39,098 bases of DNA from Magnetovibrio sp. (lineage in GTDB: Bacteria; Pseudomonadota; Alphaproteobacteria; Rhodospirillales; Magnetovibrionaceae). Under the pieces are notes generated by a model. That model was given only the letters and a program-made list of their open reading frames with translations. It was not told the origin of the DNA and searched no databases. The DNA lies in contig JANQJR010000023.1 of the NCBI GenBank assembly GCA_028281525.1, forward strand, positions 1 to 39,098, given 5' to 3'. A program made the position numbers and the translations under genes. Numbering within the stretch: position 1 is the stretch's first letter; each line of letters opens with the position of its first letter. Positions 24,543 through 32,618 of the stretch are shown piece by piece.

Positions 24543-24811
24543 TAGGGTCAGGACCCATTATTCTGTTGCGTTTGGTTTGCGAAAACCGTTTCCTGACAAG
24601 GAAAAGGCGCGCCGTAAAGTGCGCCACCACTTTCAAGCGGTTTTGACGTCGTTCAGGGTACGGTTTTCGCAAATCCAACGGACGGGGCGCTTTTTCGCCT
24701 GGACGAGACGGCAAGATCGCAGTAATGCTCTTCATTACAAGGGCTTGCGGGCGACGTCCAGGCGAAAAATCGTCGCCGCCAAACGCATCACAATAATGGG
24801 TCCTGACCCTA
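24543..24811. mobile_element. 269-bp MITE-like element with 33-bp terminal inverted repeats
   Basis: The left end (24543-24575) and the right end (24779-24811) are inverted repeats with 31 of 33 matches; both start TAGGGTCAGGACCCATTATT. Inside are two more long stems: 24576-24589 with 24660-24673 (14 of 14), and 24691-24705 with 24755-24769 (15 of 15), plus a GTAATG/CATTAC hairpin at 24722-24738. No transposase is encoded. This is the form of a non-autonomous element. TA at both tips is compatible with TA target duplication, but I cannot prove it. Confidence 0.8.
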
Positions 24812-24816
24812 GTCCA

Positions 24817-25890
24817 ATGACATTGCTGTTGTTATTTCTTTTGTTGGCCATCGGGGTGTCGTTTATCTGCTCCATCTCCGAAGCCGTGCTGCTGTCCATC
24901 CGACCGGCTTACATCGCGGCCATGGATCCGGGCACGCGGACGGCAAAAACGCTGAGCAAACTCACCGCCAATATGGATCGGCCCTTGGCGGCGATCCTGA
25001 CGGCCAACACCATCGCGCACACGGTGGGCGCGGCCGGGGTCGGGGCGCAGGCGACGCTGGTGTTCGGCAACCAGTACCTGGGTCTGACGTCAGCCGTGCT
25101 GACGTTTCTCATTCTGGTCTTTTCCGAAATCATCCCTAAAACGCTCGGCGCGACATACTGGAAAGCGTTGGCGCCCACCGTCGGACCGATCATCCATGGG
25201 ATGGCGATTGCGTTGCATCCGCTGGTGTGGTGTTCGGAGAAACTCACCCGGTTCATCTCCCGCTCGGAGAAAACGGACTTTACTTTCAGCCGGGAAGAAA
25301 TGAAGGCGATGATTAAGATCGGCCGGGACGAAGGGGTTTTGGATCACAAGGAACACGAAATCGTCTCCAACCTGATCAAGCTCAAAAAGCTCTCCGTGCG
25401 CGATATCATGACGCCCAGAACCGTGCTTTTTTCCGCGCCGGTGGGCATGACCGTGCATGAGTTTTTTTCGAGCCACGCGCATGCGCCCTTTTCCCGCATC
25501 CCGGTGTTCGGCGCAAACACCGACGACATCATCGGCTACATTTTGAAAACCGATCTCTTGATGGCGCAAGCCCGCGATGAATTTGAACGCCCGCTTCAGG
25601 ATTTCAAGAGGGAGTTTCTGGCCGTACCGGAACATGTGAACGCGTCGGAGATTTATGACAAGCTGATGCGCGAAAAGGCCCACATCGCGCTTGTGGTGGA
25701 TGAATATGGCGGAGTTCAAGGTGTGGTGACGCTCGAAGACGTGGTGGAGACCTTGATCGGGCTGGAAATCACCGATGAAACGGACAAGGTCGAGGACATG
25801 CAACTGCTTGCCCGCGAAAGGTGGCGCGTGCGCATGCAAGAGATGGGGGTCGGGTCCATAGACCTGTCGGACGAGGATCGGAAAGACTGA
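24817..25890 (+). CDS. CNNM/CBS-domain membrane protein (CorC/HlyC-like)
   Basis: 357 aa. Residues 1-150 form the CNNM (DUF21) membrane domain with about four hydrophobic segments and SISEAVLLSIRPAYI; residues about 180-310 hold a CBS pair (SVRDIMTPRTVLF... ALVVDEYGGVQGVVTLEDVVETLIG). The CorC_HlyC C-terminal domain is missing, so this is the short class. The family is tied to Mg2+/Co2+ homeostasis. The start is uncertain: ATG 24817 suits the membrane domain, while an in-frame ATG at 24796 lies inside the MITE-like element. The upstream frame is element sequence, not protein. Confidence 0.88.
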   Translation: MTLLLLFLLLAIGVSFICSISEAVLLSIRPAYIAAMDPGTRTAKTLSKLTANMDRPLAAILTANTIAHTVGAAGVGAQATLVFGNQYLGLTSAVLTFLILVFSEIIPKTLGATYWKALAPTVGPIIHGMAIALHPLVWCSEKLTRFISRSEKTDFTFSREEMKAMIKIGRDEGVLDHKEHEIVSNLIKLKKLSVRDIMTPRTVLFSAPVGMTVHEFFSSHAHAPFSRIPVFGANTDDIIGYILKTDLLMAQARDEFERPLQDFKREFLAVPEHVNASEIYDKLMREKAHIALVVDEYGGVQGVVTLEDVVETLIGLEITDETDKVEDMQLLARERWRVRMQEMGVGSIDLSDEDRKD

Positions 25891-25960
25891 GACCATCGGT
25901 TATGCAGGACATGGGCTTCAAGCAAACCGGCGGGCGTTATGCGTTGGGGGATAGATAGCC

Positions 25961-26674
25961 GTGATTCTTTTGACCTATGCAGTATACATCGGTGTTGGCT
26001 TTTTTATCGCCGGCTACATGAAAAAGTTATCGCGCGTGGCGGCGCGTATTTTCCTGTGGGTGTTTTGTTTGTGGCCGTTGGTCGAAGTGTTTGCCGTGCC
26101 TGCAGCGGTGTTGCAGATGAATTGCCATTTGGCGGCTTCGCCCATCTACAAAGCCGTTCCGGTGTCCACATACTTCAGGGGCGGTTTGACTGGCTTTTGT
26201 TCTGGTCAGTGCATGAACTCCATTTTCGATGGGAAATATGAAGAGATCCAAATGGAGTTTCCCATAACCAAGGATGGGGTTTTCTCCAGATACAATACCG
26301 TATTTTCCTTCCATAGAACCGGCACCCAAACACCTGAGTGCGAATTGGGTAAAAAATTGTTGGGCGATGAAAATGAGCGCGGTGATTTGTGTGTCGGGGC
26401 CACGCCAATTCCCAAAATGACAGCTCGGTATGTCCTTCAGGATCATAGTGAGCACTTAGATACGTTTTGGGGACTGAAAATACAGGCTCAAGGCCAGCAA
26501 TATGTGGACGTAATTGGTCGAACCGTAATGGCTCAGCAAAACAATATCTATGTTAGAAATAATTCTTGGCCCATCATAAATTTCATTGATGAAAAATTTG
26601 GGCATCCTGTAAACATAAGCTGTACTTCTCCTTTTATTAATGTTGAGGATGTGTTTCTTCCTGAGAGTAAATGA
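25961..26674 (+). CDS. Hypothetical membrane-anchored protein, 237 aa
   Basis: I do not recognise this family. The GTG start is 70 bases after the CNNM gene, with GGGGGATAG upstream. Two hydrophobic segments lie at about residues 3-20 and 28-52, followed by a soluble region with several Cys (C55, CSGQC near 80-84, further Cys near 127 and 145), so disulfides in the periplasm are plausible. The end of the gene is clearly richer in A and T than the CNNM gene, which may mean separate origin. Confidence 0.65.
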   Translation: MILLTYAVYIGVGFFIAGYMKKLSRVAARIFLWVFCLWPLVEVFAVPAAVLQMNCHLAASPIYKAVPVSTYFRGGLTGFCSGQCMNSIFDGKYEEIQMEFPITKDGVFSRYNTVFSFHRTGTQTPECELGKKLLGDENERGDLCVGATPIPKMTARYVLQDHSEHLDTFWGLKIQAQGQQYVDVIGRTVMAQQNNIYVRNNSWPIINFIDEKFGHPVNISCTSPFINVEDVFLPESK

Positions 26675-27032
26675 TGGTTGCGATAATTGACCAATCGGCT
26701 CTTTAATGCTGCAACAATTCAGGTTGAATCAGGGGCGTCCTGTTGGCAAAAAGGCTGGAGAATTCTTCGTTGGATTTTGCATTAGTCAGTTCAGCACCTT
26801 GAGCATATCCGTATAGCGCGATCGGCGCGTTTCAGCTGTCTTTTGAGGAAAGCGCGCTTTTTTCATTCGAATGAATACAATCATATGTTGCTCAAATATT
26901 TAATACACATCTCATGATGTTGACTCTTTTAGATTGTATAAATAGATTTTAGTCGCTCATAGTGAGTGATTCTAGCGTATTAGAATAAATCTACAGGATG
27001 AAATGAATTCCAAGCCAAAGGAGAAATGACTT
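26675..27032. promoter_or_regulatory. 358-base region before the RTX gene
   Basis: Holds the decayed gene fragment at 26791-26862 and then about 150 AT-rich bases that should contain the RTX promoter. A TTGACT (26920-26925) and TAGATT (26943-26948) are spaced by 17 bases, a plausible sigma-70 promoter. AAAGGAG precedes the RTX ATG. Confidence 0.45.
26791..26862 (-). pseudogene. 3' fragment of a TetR/COQ9-like gene
   Basis: Read on the minus strand, 26791-26850 encodes FLKRQLKRADRAIRICSRC and a stop, which matches the C-terminus of the intact gene at 31240-31848 (14 of 19 residues identical, about 80% of bases). Just before it the frame breaks by one base after KKAR. No more of the gene is left upstream, so it is a remnant. 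Confidence 0.7.
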
Positions 27033-27992
27033 ATGGCGACTTATACCGGAACATCAGGACGTGACACTTTTACCGGCACCAGCGGTGCCGACACATTTTA
27101 TCTGTACGGCGGCAATGACTACGCCAATGGCAAAGCCGGCAACGATACTTTTTATGGCGGCGATGGCAACGACAACATGCAAGGCGGCGATGGCGACGAC
27201 ATCATCAATGGTGACGCTGGCAGCGACGGCCTGTGGGGCGACGCCGGCGACGATACCTTGAACGGTGGTAGCGGCAACGATACCGCGCAAGGCGGCATCG
27301 GCTCGGACACGCTTTCCGGTGGAACCGGGGATGATTACCTGTTCGGTGGACAGCAGGGCACCTGGAACAGTAACACCGGGCGCTTCGATACCGACCAAGA
27401 TCCTTTGGGCCCAGGCGAAACCTGGGGCGACGACATTTTGTACGGCAACGACGGCAACGACACGATGTACGGTGGTGAAGGCAACGACACGCTGTACGGC
27501 GGCAACGATAACGACACCATGTATGGTGATGAAGGCGACGATTACCTGTATGGTGATGACGGCACGGACACCCTGTACGGCGATGACGGGGATGACCGGA
27601 TGTCGGGCGGAACAGGTAACGATACCCTTTATGGCGGTGCGGGGAACGATCACTTGCGCGGTGAGGCTGGCAGCAACGTGCTCGAAGGTGGTGTCGGCGA
27701 TGATATCTATTATCACGCAAACACCTCCACCTCCACGGGCAACACCACCATCACGGAAGCCGGTGGTGCGGGAGATGCCGTATACATGATGAATACGGCA
27801 ATTTCCAACATCTACACCTATGACGGCACGATCATGGGCGGCACCACCAATGACTTGGCTGTCTTTGACATTGCCGACTGGAACGACAACTTCAACATCG
27901 ACTACGGCGTCTTGATCAAGGACTTCTATTCCGGCGGTGCGAACGACGTCGAATACGTGATCGATTCCAACTTGAATGCGTATTACCTCTAA
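27033..27992 (+). CDS. Small RTX calcium-binding repeat protein
   Basis: 319 aa, made almost wholly of GGxGxDxxx nonapeptides: about eight in residues 22-103 and about nine in 133-225, separated by a 30-residue insert (GQQGTWNSNTGRFDTDQ...). Such repeats fold as calcium-loaded beta-rolls outside the cell. No enzyme domain is present. The last 100 residues are not repetitive and end NLNAYYL, in the place of a type I secretion signal. The exporter genes follow directly. Likely a secreted surface or matrix protein; that role is inference. Very acidic and rich in Gly, Asp and Asn. Confidence 0.92.
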   Translation: MATYTGTSGRDTFTGTSGADTFYLYGGNDYANGKAGNDTFYGGDGNDNMQGGDGDDIINGDAGSDGLWGDAGDDTLNGGSGNDTAQGGIGSDTLSGGTGDDYLFGGQQGTWNSNTGRFDTDQDPLGPGETWGDDILYGNDGNDTMYGGEGNDTLYGGNDNDTMYGDEGDDYLYGDDGTDTLYGDDGDDRMSGGTGNDTLYGGAGNDHLRGEAGSNVLEGGVGDDIYYHANTSTSTGNTTITEAGGAGDAVYMMNTAISNIYTYDGTIMGGTTNDLAVFDIADWNDNFNIDYGVLIKDFYSGGANDVEYVIDSNLNAYYL

Positions 27993-28020
27993 GCTGCGGC
28001 TTGGATGAGAACACCCAACC

Positions 28021-28053
28021 GGCCGTGGGGAGGGTTTCGCCTTCCCCACGGTC
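28021..28053 (+). terminator. Hairpin between RTX and exporter genes, probable attenuator
   Basis: Bases 28021-28034 and 28040-28053 pair over 14 positions (two G-U), loop TTTCG. No T-run follows. Placed between substrate and exporter, it could limit read-through or protect the RTX mRNA 3' end, making more substrate than transporter. Confidence 0.6.
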
Positions 28054-28087
28054 GATGGTGTTTGATCCAGATTTGAGAGCCCACTTC

Positions 28088-29815
28088 ATGCATCCCTACC
28101 TCCGCGCCATACGCCGCCCCTTGGGCGTCGTCATTCTATTCAGCGCCGTCATCAATATTCTGGTGATGGCCAGCCCGCTTTATATGCTGCAGCTCTACGA
28201 CAGGGTGTTGGCGAGCCGCAGCGTCGAAACGCTGATTTCTTTAACAGCCATCACCGCCGTTTTGCTGTTGAGCATGGCGGTCTTGGATGTGTTGCGTGGG
28301 AGGCTTTTGATCCGCGCCGGGGCTTTGTTTCATGAACGCATCGCCAACCGTCTGTTCGATACGGTCCTGGCGCGCACCGCGTCGCACCCCCAAGAACCGG
28401 CCCGCGAAGCGCAAAAGGATTTGCATGACATTCGACAGTTCGTATCCGGCACAGGGCTGGTTGCGTTGATCGACGCCCCATGGGTGTTGGTGTTCTTAGG
28501 CGTAATCTTCGTTATGCACCCTTTGCTGGGCAGCGTCGCTTTGATCGGCGCGTTGATTTTGTTTGCCCTGGCGTTTTTGGCTGAACTCTCAACGCACAAC
28601 ATTTTACAAACATCGCGCAGCGCAACGATGAAAGCGGAACGCACCCTGGGCGAAAGCATACGCGACGTGGATGCCTTGCGCGTCATGGGGATGGTGCCGA
28701 ACTTACGGTCATTGTGGAGGACACGCCAAAACGACGCGGTCTTCAAGCAAGACATCATCGGTGCGCGGCTGAATGCCTTGACCGCCACCACCAAAGCCAT
28801 GCGTCTGATCTTGCAGATGGCGATGTTGGGGACCGGTGCATGGCTGGCCATCGGTCAGCACATCACACCCGGTTTCATGATTGCCGCATCGATCATCATG
28901 GCGCGCGCCCTGGCCCCGGTGGAGCAGGCGTTGAGCGCCTGGCGCGGCCTTGTCGCGGCCAGAAGGGGATACCAGCGTCTCGATCATTTGTTTTCCGTCG
29001 TTCCCGAAGAAGAAACGGGCATGCCCTTGCCGCCGCCCCAAGGGGCATTGACGGCCAAAAACCTTTTCGGCGGGGCCCCCGGAAACGATAAGCCTATTGT
29101 GAGAGCTATCAACTTGCGTTTGGAACCGGGGACGGTGTGCGCCGTCGTGGGGCCCAGTGCGGCCGGTAAATCAACCCTTGCGCGCCTTTTGATCGGCGCA
29201 TGGCCGGTCCTGACCGGGGAAGTGCGGCTCGACGGTATCGATGTCGCGTCTTTGCAAAAACACGCTATGGGCCGCCATGTTGGATACCTACCCCAAGACA
29301 TCGAGCTTCTTGAAGGGACCATTCGTGAAAACATTTCCCGCTTCGCCGACGGCCCGCCCGAAGACACCGTGCGCGCCGCGAAACTTGCGGGGATACACAG
29401 CATGATCCTGTCGTTCCCTGACGGCTACGACACGCAAATCGGGACCAAGGGGATTGTTTTGTCCGGTGGTCAAAAACAACGTATTGCCATGGCGCGGGCG
29501 TTTTATGGAAACCCGCTTCTGATCGTTATGGACGAACCCGACGCGCATCTGGATGAAGAGGGGGTTGCGGCTTTGTTCAGGGCCTTGTCCGAACTGAAAG
29601 CCGGTGGGCGCATTGTCGTAATCACCACCCACCGCCCGGCATTGATGAAGGCCATCGACACCTTGGTGATCTTGCGTGACGGGGTGATTGAGCGTTTCGG
29701 GCCGACGCCGGACGTACTGGCCCAGGTACGTCAATCCTCCCGCACAGCCGTTCCCGCGCCCGAGGCGCCTTCCGGCACGACGGATATGAACCCTGCGCAG
29801 GAGGCGCCGCAATGA
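28088..29815 (+). CDS. Type I secretion ABC transporter (PrtD/HlyB-like)
   Basis: About 575 aa. An N-terminal membrane domain (about 1-300), starting with the family-typical VMASPLYMLQLYDRVLASRS, is followed by an ATPase domain with Walker A GPSAAGKST, ABC signature LSGGQKQR and Walker B LLIVMDEPDAHLD. It has no peptidase domain, as in PrtD-type exporters of RTX proteins. Start choice: TTG 28001 and ATG 28055 are in frame, but both lie before or in the hairpin; ATG 28088 gives the usual N-terminus. The stop overlaps the next gene's ATG (ATGA). No TolC homologue is present here. Confidence 0.93.
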   Translation: MHPYLRAIRRPLGVVILFSAVINILVMASPLYMLQLYDRVLASRSVETLISLTAITAVLLLSMAVLDVLRGRLLIRAGALFHERIANRLFDTVLARTASHPQEPAREAQKDLHDIRQFVSGTGLVALIDAPWVLVFLGVIFVMHPLLGSVALIGALILFALAFLAELSTHNILQTSRSATMKAERTLGESIRDVDALRVMGMVPNLRSLWRTRQNDAVFKQDIIGARLNALTATTKAMRLILQMAMLGTGAWLAIGQHITPGFMIAASIIMARALAPVEQALSAWRGLVAARRGYQRLDHLFSVVPEEETGMPLPPPQGALTAKNLFGGAPGNDKPIVRAINLRLEPGTVCAVVGPSAAGKSTLARLLIGAWPVLTGEVRLDGIDVASLQKHAMGRHVGYLPQDIELLEGTIRENISRFADGPPEDTVRAAKLAGIHSMILSFPDGYDTQIGTKGIVLSGGQKQRIAMARAFYGNPLLIVMDEPDAHLDEEGVAALFRALSELKAGGRIVVITTHRPALMKAIDTLVILRDGVIERFGPTPDVLAQVRQSSRTAVPAPEAPSGTTDMNPAQEAPQ

Positions 29816-31200
29816 ATCAAATCGCCCCACACCGCCAGGGTTCGTCCATCAACGCTTTGTTTTCGATGTTCGAAACTCAACAGTCGGTCCCGCCGGATGA
29901 TGCGATCGAAGAAAGCCTTTCGGGTTCGGCCCGGCGTATTAGCCGAATGGGCCTCGTGCTGGTGGGGGGGCTGACTCTGATTTTCGGCATCTGGGCAAGC
30001 CTTGCGCCGCTTGCCAGCGGGATCATGGCCACAGGCGTCGTCGTTGCCGACGGTGAACGCAGTTCCGTCCAGCACTTGGAAGGCGGTATTGTCAAAGACA
30101 TCCTGGTCGAGGAAGGCGAGCTTGTCACGGCAGGCCAAGTGCTGATCCGCCTGGACGATGTTCAGGCAAAAGCCAAACTGGGGTCTTTGCGCGCGGAATA
30201 CGATGGCTACCTTGCACGCCATTCCAGGCTTCAAGCAGAACGGGCAAACGCCTCGAGCATATCTTTCCCCCAGAAATTGACCATCCGTGAACATGACCTA
30301 CGTGTACGCGATATCATTCAGGGAGAGACCGCGCTGTTCGGTGAGCGGCGCACAGGCCTGCAGACCGATTTGGAAATGATCGCAAAGCGACGTGCCCTGT
30401 ATGAGCGTCACATTGCAGGGACCGAAGCGCAAATCACCTCCAAAACCGCACAGCTCTCCATCATCAAAGACGAGTTGTCCGGATTGGAGGAGTTGTTCGC
30501 AAGCGGTTATGTCTCTCGCACCCGTCTTTTGAAGCTGAGGCGTGAAGCCGCCCGCTTGGAAGGCGACATTGGGGAAAAAGCATCTTCGATGGCTCAAGGT
30601 GAGATCAAAATCATTGAATCCAGAGTCGAAGAAAACCAGATCAAGACCGATTTTCGCAAAGAGGTCACGGCGGAATTTCGCGAAGTGCAAGACCGGATGT
30701 TCGATTTGGAAGAACAAATGCGCGCCGTGGAAGACACCTTGACCCGGCTGGACATTCGCGCGCCAAAGGCCGGAGCCGTCTTGGACCTGCAAGTTCACGC
30801 CGAAAATGCTGTGGTGCTCACCGGGGAACCCGTCTTGGACATCGTTCCATCGGGCAAAAGCCTCATCATCGAAGCGAGGGTTTTACCGACAGACATCGAC
30901 AATGTTCTGGTTGGCGCCCAAGCGGAAGTTCGCTTTCCAGCATTTCGTCAACGCACGACACCATCCATCTTTGGAACCGTCATGACGGTTTCGGCGGATA
31001 CGCTGGTCGATCCGGTTGCCGAAACGCCCTACTACACAGCCCGGGTCACAGTGGAGGAAAGCGAGCGCAAGCTGCTTGCCGGCAAGGTTTTGGTTGCCGG
31101 CATGCCAGCCGACGTCACAATCCAGTCCGGCGAAAGAACATTGATCGAATATTTGATCGAACCGCTTACGGATGTATTGGTACGCTCATTCAAGGAATGA
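29812..31200 (+). CDS. Type I secretion membrane fusion protein (PrtE/HlyD-like)
   Basis: 462 aa. One TM (about 45-68) is followed by a lipoyl-like half (GGIVKDILVEEGELVTAGQVLIRLDD), a long coiled coil (about 120-300) and the second lipoyl half and beta-barrel (DIRAPKAGAVLDLQVH...), ending in a short tail. The length is typical of HlyD/PrtE. It joins the inner-membrane ATPase to an outer-membrane channel supplied from elsewhere. The ATG overlaps the ABC gene's stop by four bases, so the two are translationally coupled. Confidence 0.93.
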   Translation: MNQIAPHRQGSSINALFSMFETQQSVPPDDAIEESLSGSARRISRMGLVLVGGLTLIFGIWASLAPLASGIMATGVVVADGERSSVQHLEGGIVKDILVEEGELVTAGQVLIRLDDVQAKAKLGSLRAEYDGYLARHSRLQAERANASSISFPQKLTIREHDLRVRDIIQGETALFGERRTGLQTDLEMIAKRRALYERHIAGTEAQITSKTAQLSIIKDELSGLEELFASGYVSRTRLLKLRREAARLEGDIGEKASSMAQGEIKIIESRVEENQIKTDFRKEVTAEFREVQDRMFDLEEQMRAVEDTLTRLDIRAPKAGAVLDLQVHAENAVVLTGEPVLDIVPSGKSLIIEARVLPTDIDNVLVGAQAEVRFPAFRQRTTPSIFGTVMTVSADTLVDPVAETPYYTARVTVEESERKLLAGKVLVAGMPADVTIQSGERTLIEYLIEPLTDVLVRSFKE

Positions 31201-31239
31201 TGTGTCGTCGAGCATCCCTGCGAGTTTGTTTTGCTTGAT

Positions 31240-31848
31240 TTAGCATCTTGAACATAGACGCATGGTGCGGTCGGCGCGTCTCAGCCGCCTTTTGAGGAAG
31301 GCGCGCGTTTTCTTATGCCCCGGGCTTTTATCGTTCGTCCAGTACGCGAGCGTGCCGAGGAAGATGGCAGTCAACCCGACTTCGGCCATTTGGCGCTTGC
31401 GTCCGACGGAAGCGATGCGCGCCGCGTCCAGCCACCAGTGGATCTGGGCCGACAGATCGAAGATCATCGGCACCCAATGATGAACGTGGGGCGGGTGAAG
31501 TTTCGCGCGGATGATTTGCGCCGTGACCTTTGGGTGCTGGGAGACGTGCTCCAACCATTTCGTCATCGTTAGGTAAAGGCGGCGCCAAGCCGGTTGCTCG
31601 ATGAATACGCCGTCCGGCGGCGAGACCATGTGCAGTTGAGCTTGCCTGAACCATGCGTTGGCCACGCCGTTGAGATCGGCGTAATGGTGGCGAATGTCTT
31701 CGAGCGAGATATCCAACTGATCGGCCACCTGATAGAGGCGGATGTTGTCCCAGCCTTTTTCTTCCGCCAAGCTCAAGGCCGCACGCAGAATTTCCTCAGA
31801 TGATACGGACTGAGGCATGGGGGATGAAGCGCTGTTCTCAGCCGGCAT
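31240..31848 (-). CDS. TetR/COQ9-like regulator
   Basis: 202 aa. I chose ATG 31848 because GGAGGAAA lies about 8 bases upstream; frames to 31863 or 31887 (TTG) have none. The N-terminal helix-turn-helix spans about 15-60 (EEILRAALSLAEEKGWDNIRLYQVADQLDISLEDIRHHY). The C-terminal part (WWLDAARIASVGRKRQMAEVGLTAIFLGTLAYWTNDKSPG...TRAFLKRRLRRAD) resembles COQ9-like TetR proteins. Target unknown. It reads toward the exporter genes and ends 39 bases after them. A broken copy of its 3' end lies before the RTX gene. Confidence 0.8.
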   Translation of the reverse strand: MPAENSASSPMPQSVSSEEILRAALSLAEEKGWDNIRLYQVADQLDISLEDIRHHYADLNGVANAWFRQAQLHMVSPPDGVFIEQPAWRRLYLTMTKWLEHVSQHPKVTAQIIRAKLHPPHVHHWVPMIFDLSAQIHWWLDAARIASVGRKRQMAEVGLTAIFLGTLAYWTNDKSPGHKKTRAFLKRRLRRADRTMRLCSRC

Positions 31849-31997
31849 AACAGTTTCCTCCATGCCGGTATATGGTGATCGCAGCAATTGAAATCAAATG
31901 AACCGCCAGCCTGTGCGTTGTTTTGGTGCAAAGAGTGCTTATCTATAAGTGACTTTCATGCCTTCACGTCTGGATGAAACCGTTCGGAGGGATGACC

Positions 31998-32615
31998 ATG
32001 TCCGATAAGAAAAGAAAACGCGCGAAGTCGGCGAAAAAAGACATTGCCGATCAATTGATTAAAGCGGCTTTTGCGCGCGCGCGCGAACACGGCTGGAACC
32101 GGCTGACACTATATCAATTGAGCCAAGACACGGGCCTGAGCATGAGCGAAATTCTCGCCGTTTTTCCAACCAAGGGCATGCTTTTAAAAGGCTATGTGCA
32201 ACGTGTCGATCACCGCGCGTGGGACGATTACGAAGCCGGTGAAGACGACAGCACGCGCGACCGGATTTTTGATCTGATGATGTGCCGGTTCGATGAATTG
32301 AACGAAGACAAACCGGCGATTGCGGCCATCGCGAAGCAAGCCTGCACCGACCCGGAAACGCTGTGCGTCAGCGGGTGCGGGCTGCGCCGCTCCATGCGTG
32401 ACGTCTTGGAGAAAGCGGGCGTGCGGGTGTCCGGCATCCGCGGCATGTTGAGAGTCCAGGCCCTGGGCCTCATCTTCCTGGCGACATTTCGCACCTGGCT
32501 TCAAGATACGTCGGAGGACATGTCGAAAACCATGGCCGAACTGGATAAACAACTGGCCCGCGCCGAAAGCTTTGAACACGATTTTTGCCGGGTGACGAGA
32601 AAAGCGGCGGCTTAG
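31998..32615 (+). CDS. TetR/COQ9-like regulator coupled to UbiB
   Basis: 205 aa from ATG 31998 with GGAGGG seven bases upstream; in-frame ATGs at 31974 and 31992 are less well placed. The N-terminus is very basic (KKRKRAKSAKK), followed by a TetR-like helix-turn-helix (WNRLTLYQLSQDTGLSMSEILAVFPTKGML) and a COQ9-like C-terminal region (FLATFRTWLQDTSEDMSKTMAELDKQL). It is 3 bases before the UbiB-like gene, so the pair is one unit, and COQ9-like plus UbiB-like suggests a role in quinone metabolism. It is divergent from the paralogue at 31240. Confidence 0.8.
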   Translation: MSDKKRKRAKSAKKDIADQLIKAAFARAREHGWNRLTLYQLSQDTGLSMSEILAVFPTKGMLLKGYVQRVDHRAWDDYEAGEDDSTRDRIFDLMMCRFDELNEDKPAIAAIAKQACTDPETLCVSGCGLRRSMRDVLEKAGVRVSGIRGMLRVQALGLIFLATFRTWLQDTSEDMSKTMAELDKQLARAESFEHDFCRVTRKAAA

Positions 32616-32618
32616 GCG

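Noticed and set aside
24577-24816. N-terminal extension of the CNNM protein by 80 residues
   Set aside because: The extension is encoded wholly by the MITE-like element, is basic and unlike the family; the membrane domain starts at 24817.
27054-28049. 331-codon antisense frame across the RTX gene; short tandem periodicity like a CRISPR
   Set aside because: The periodicity is that of codons for GGxGxDxxx repeats, with no conserved repeat/spacer pattern; the antisense frame is its shadow.
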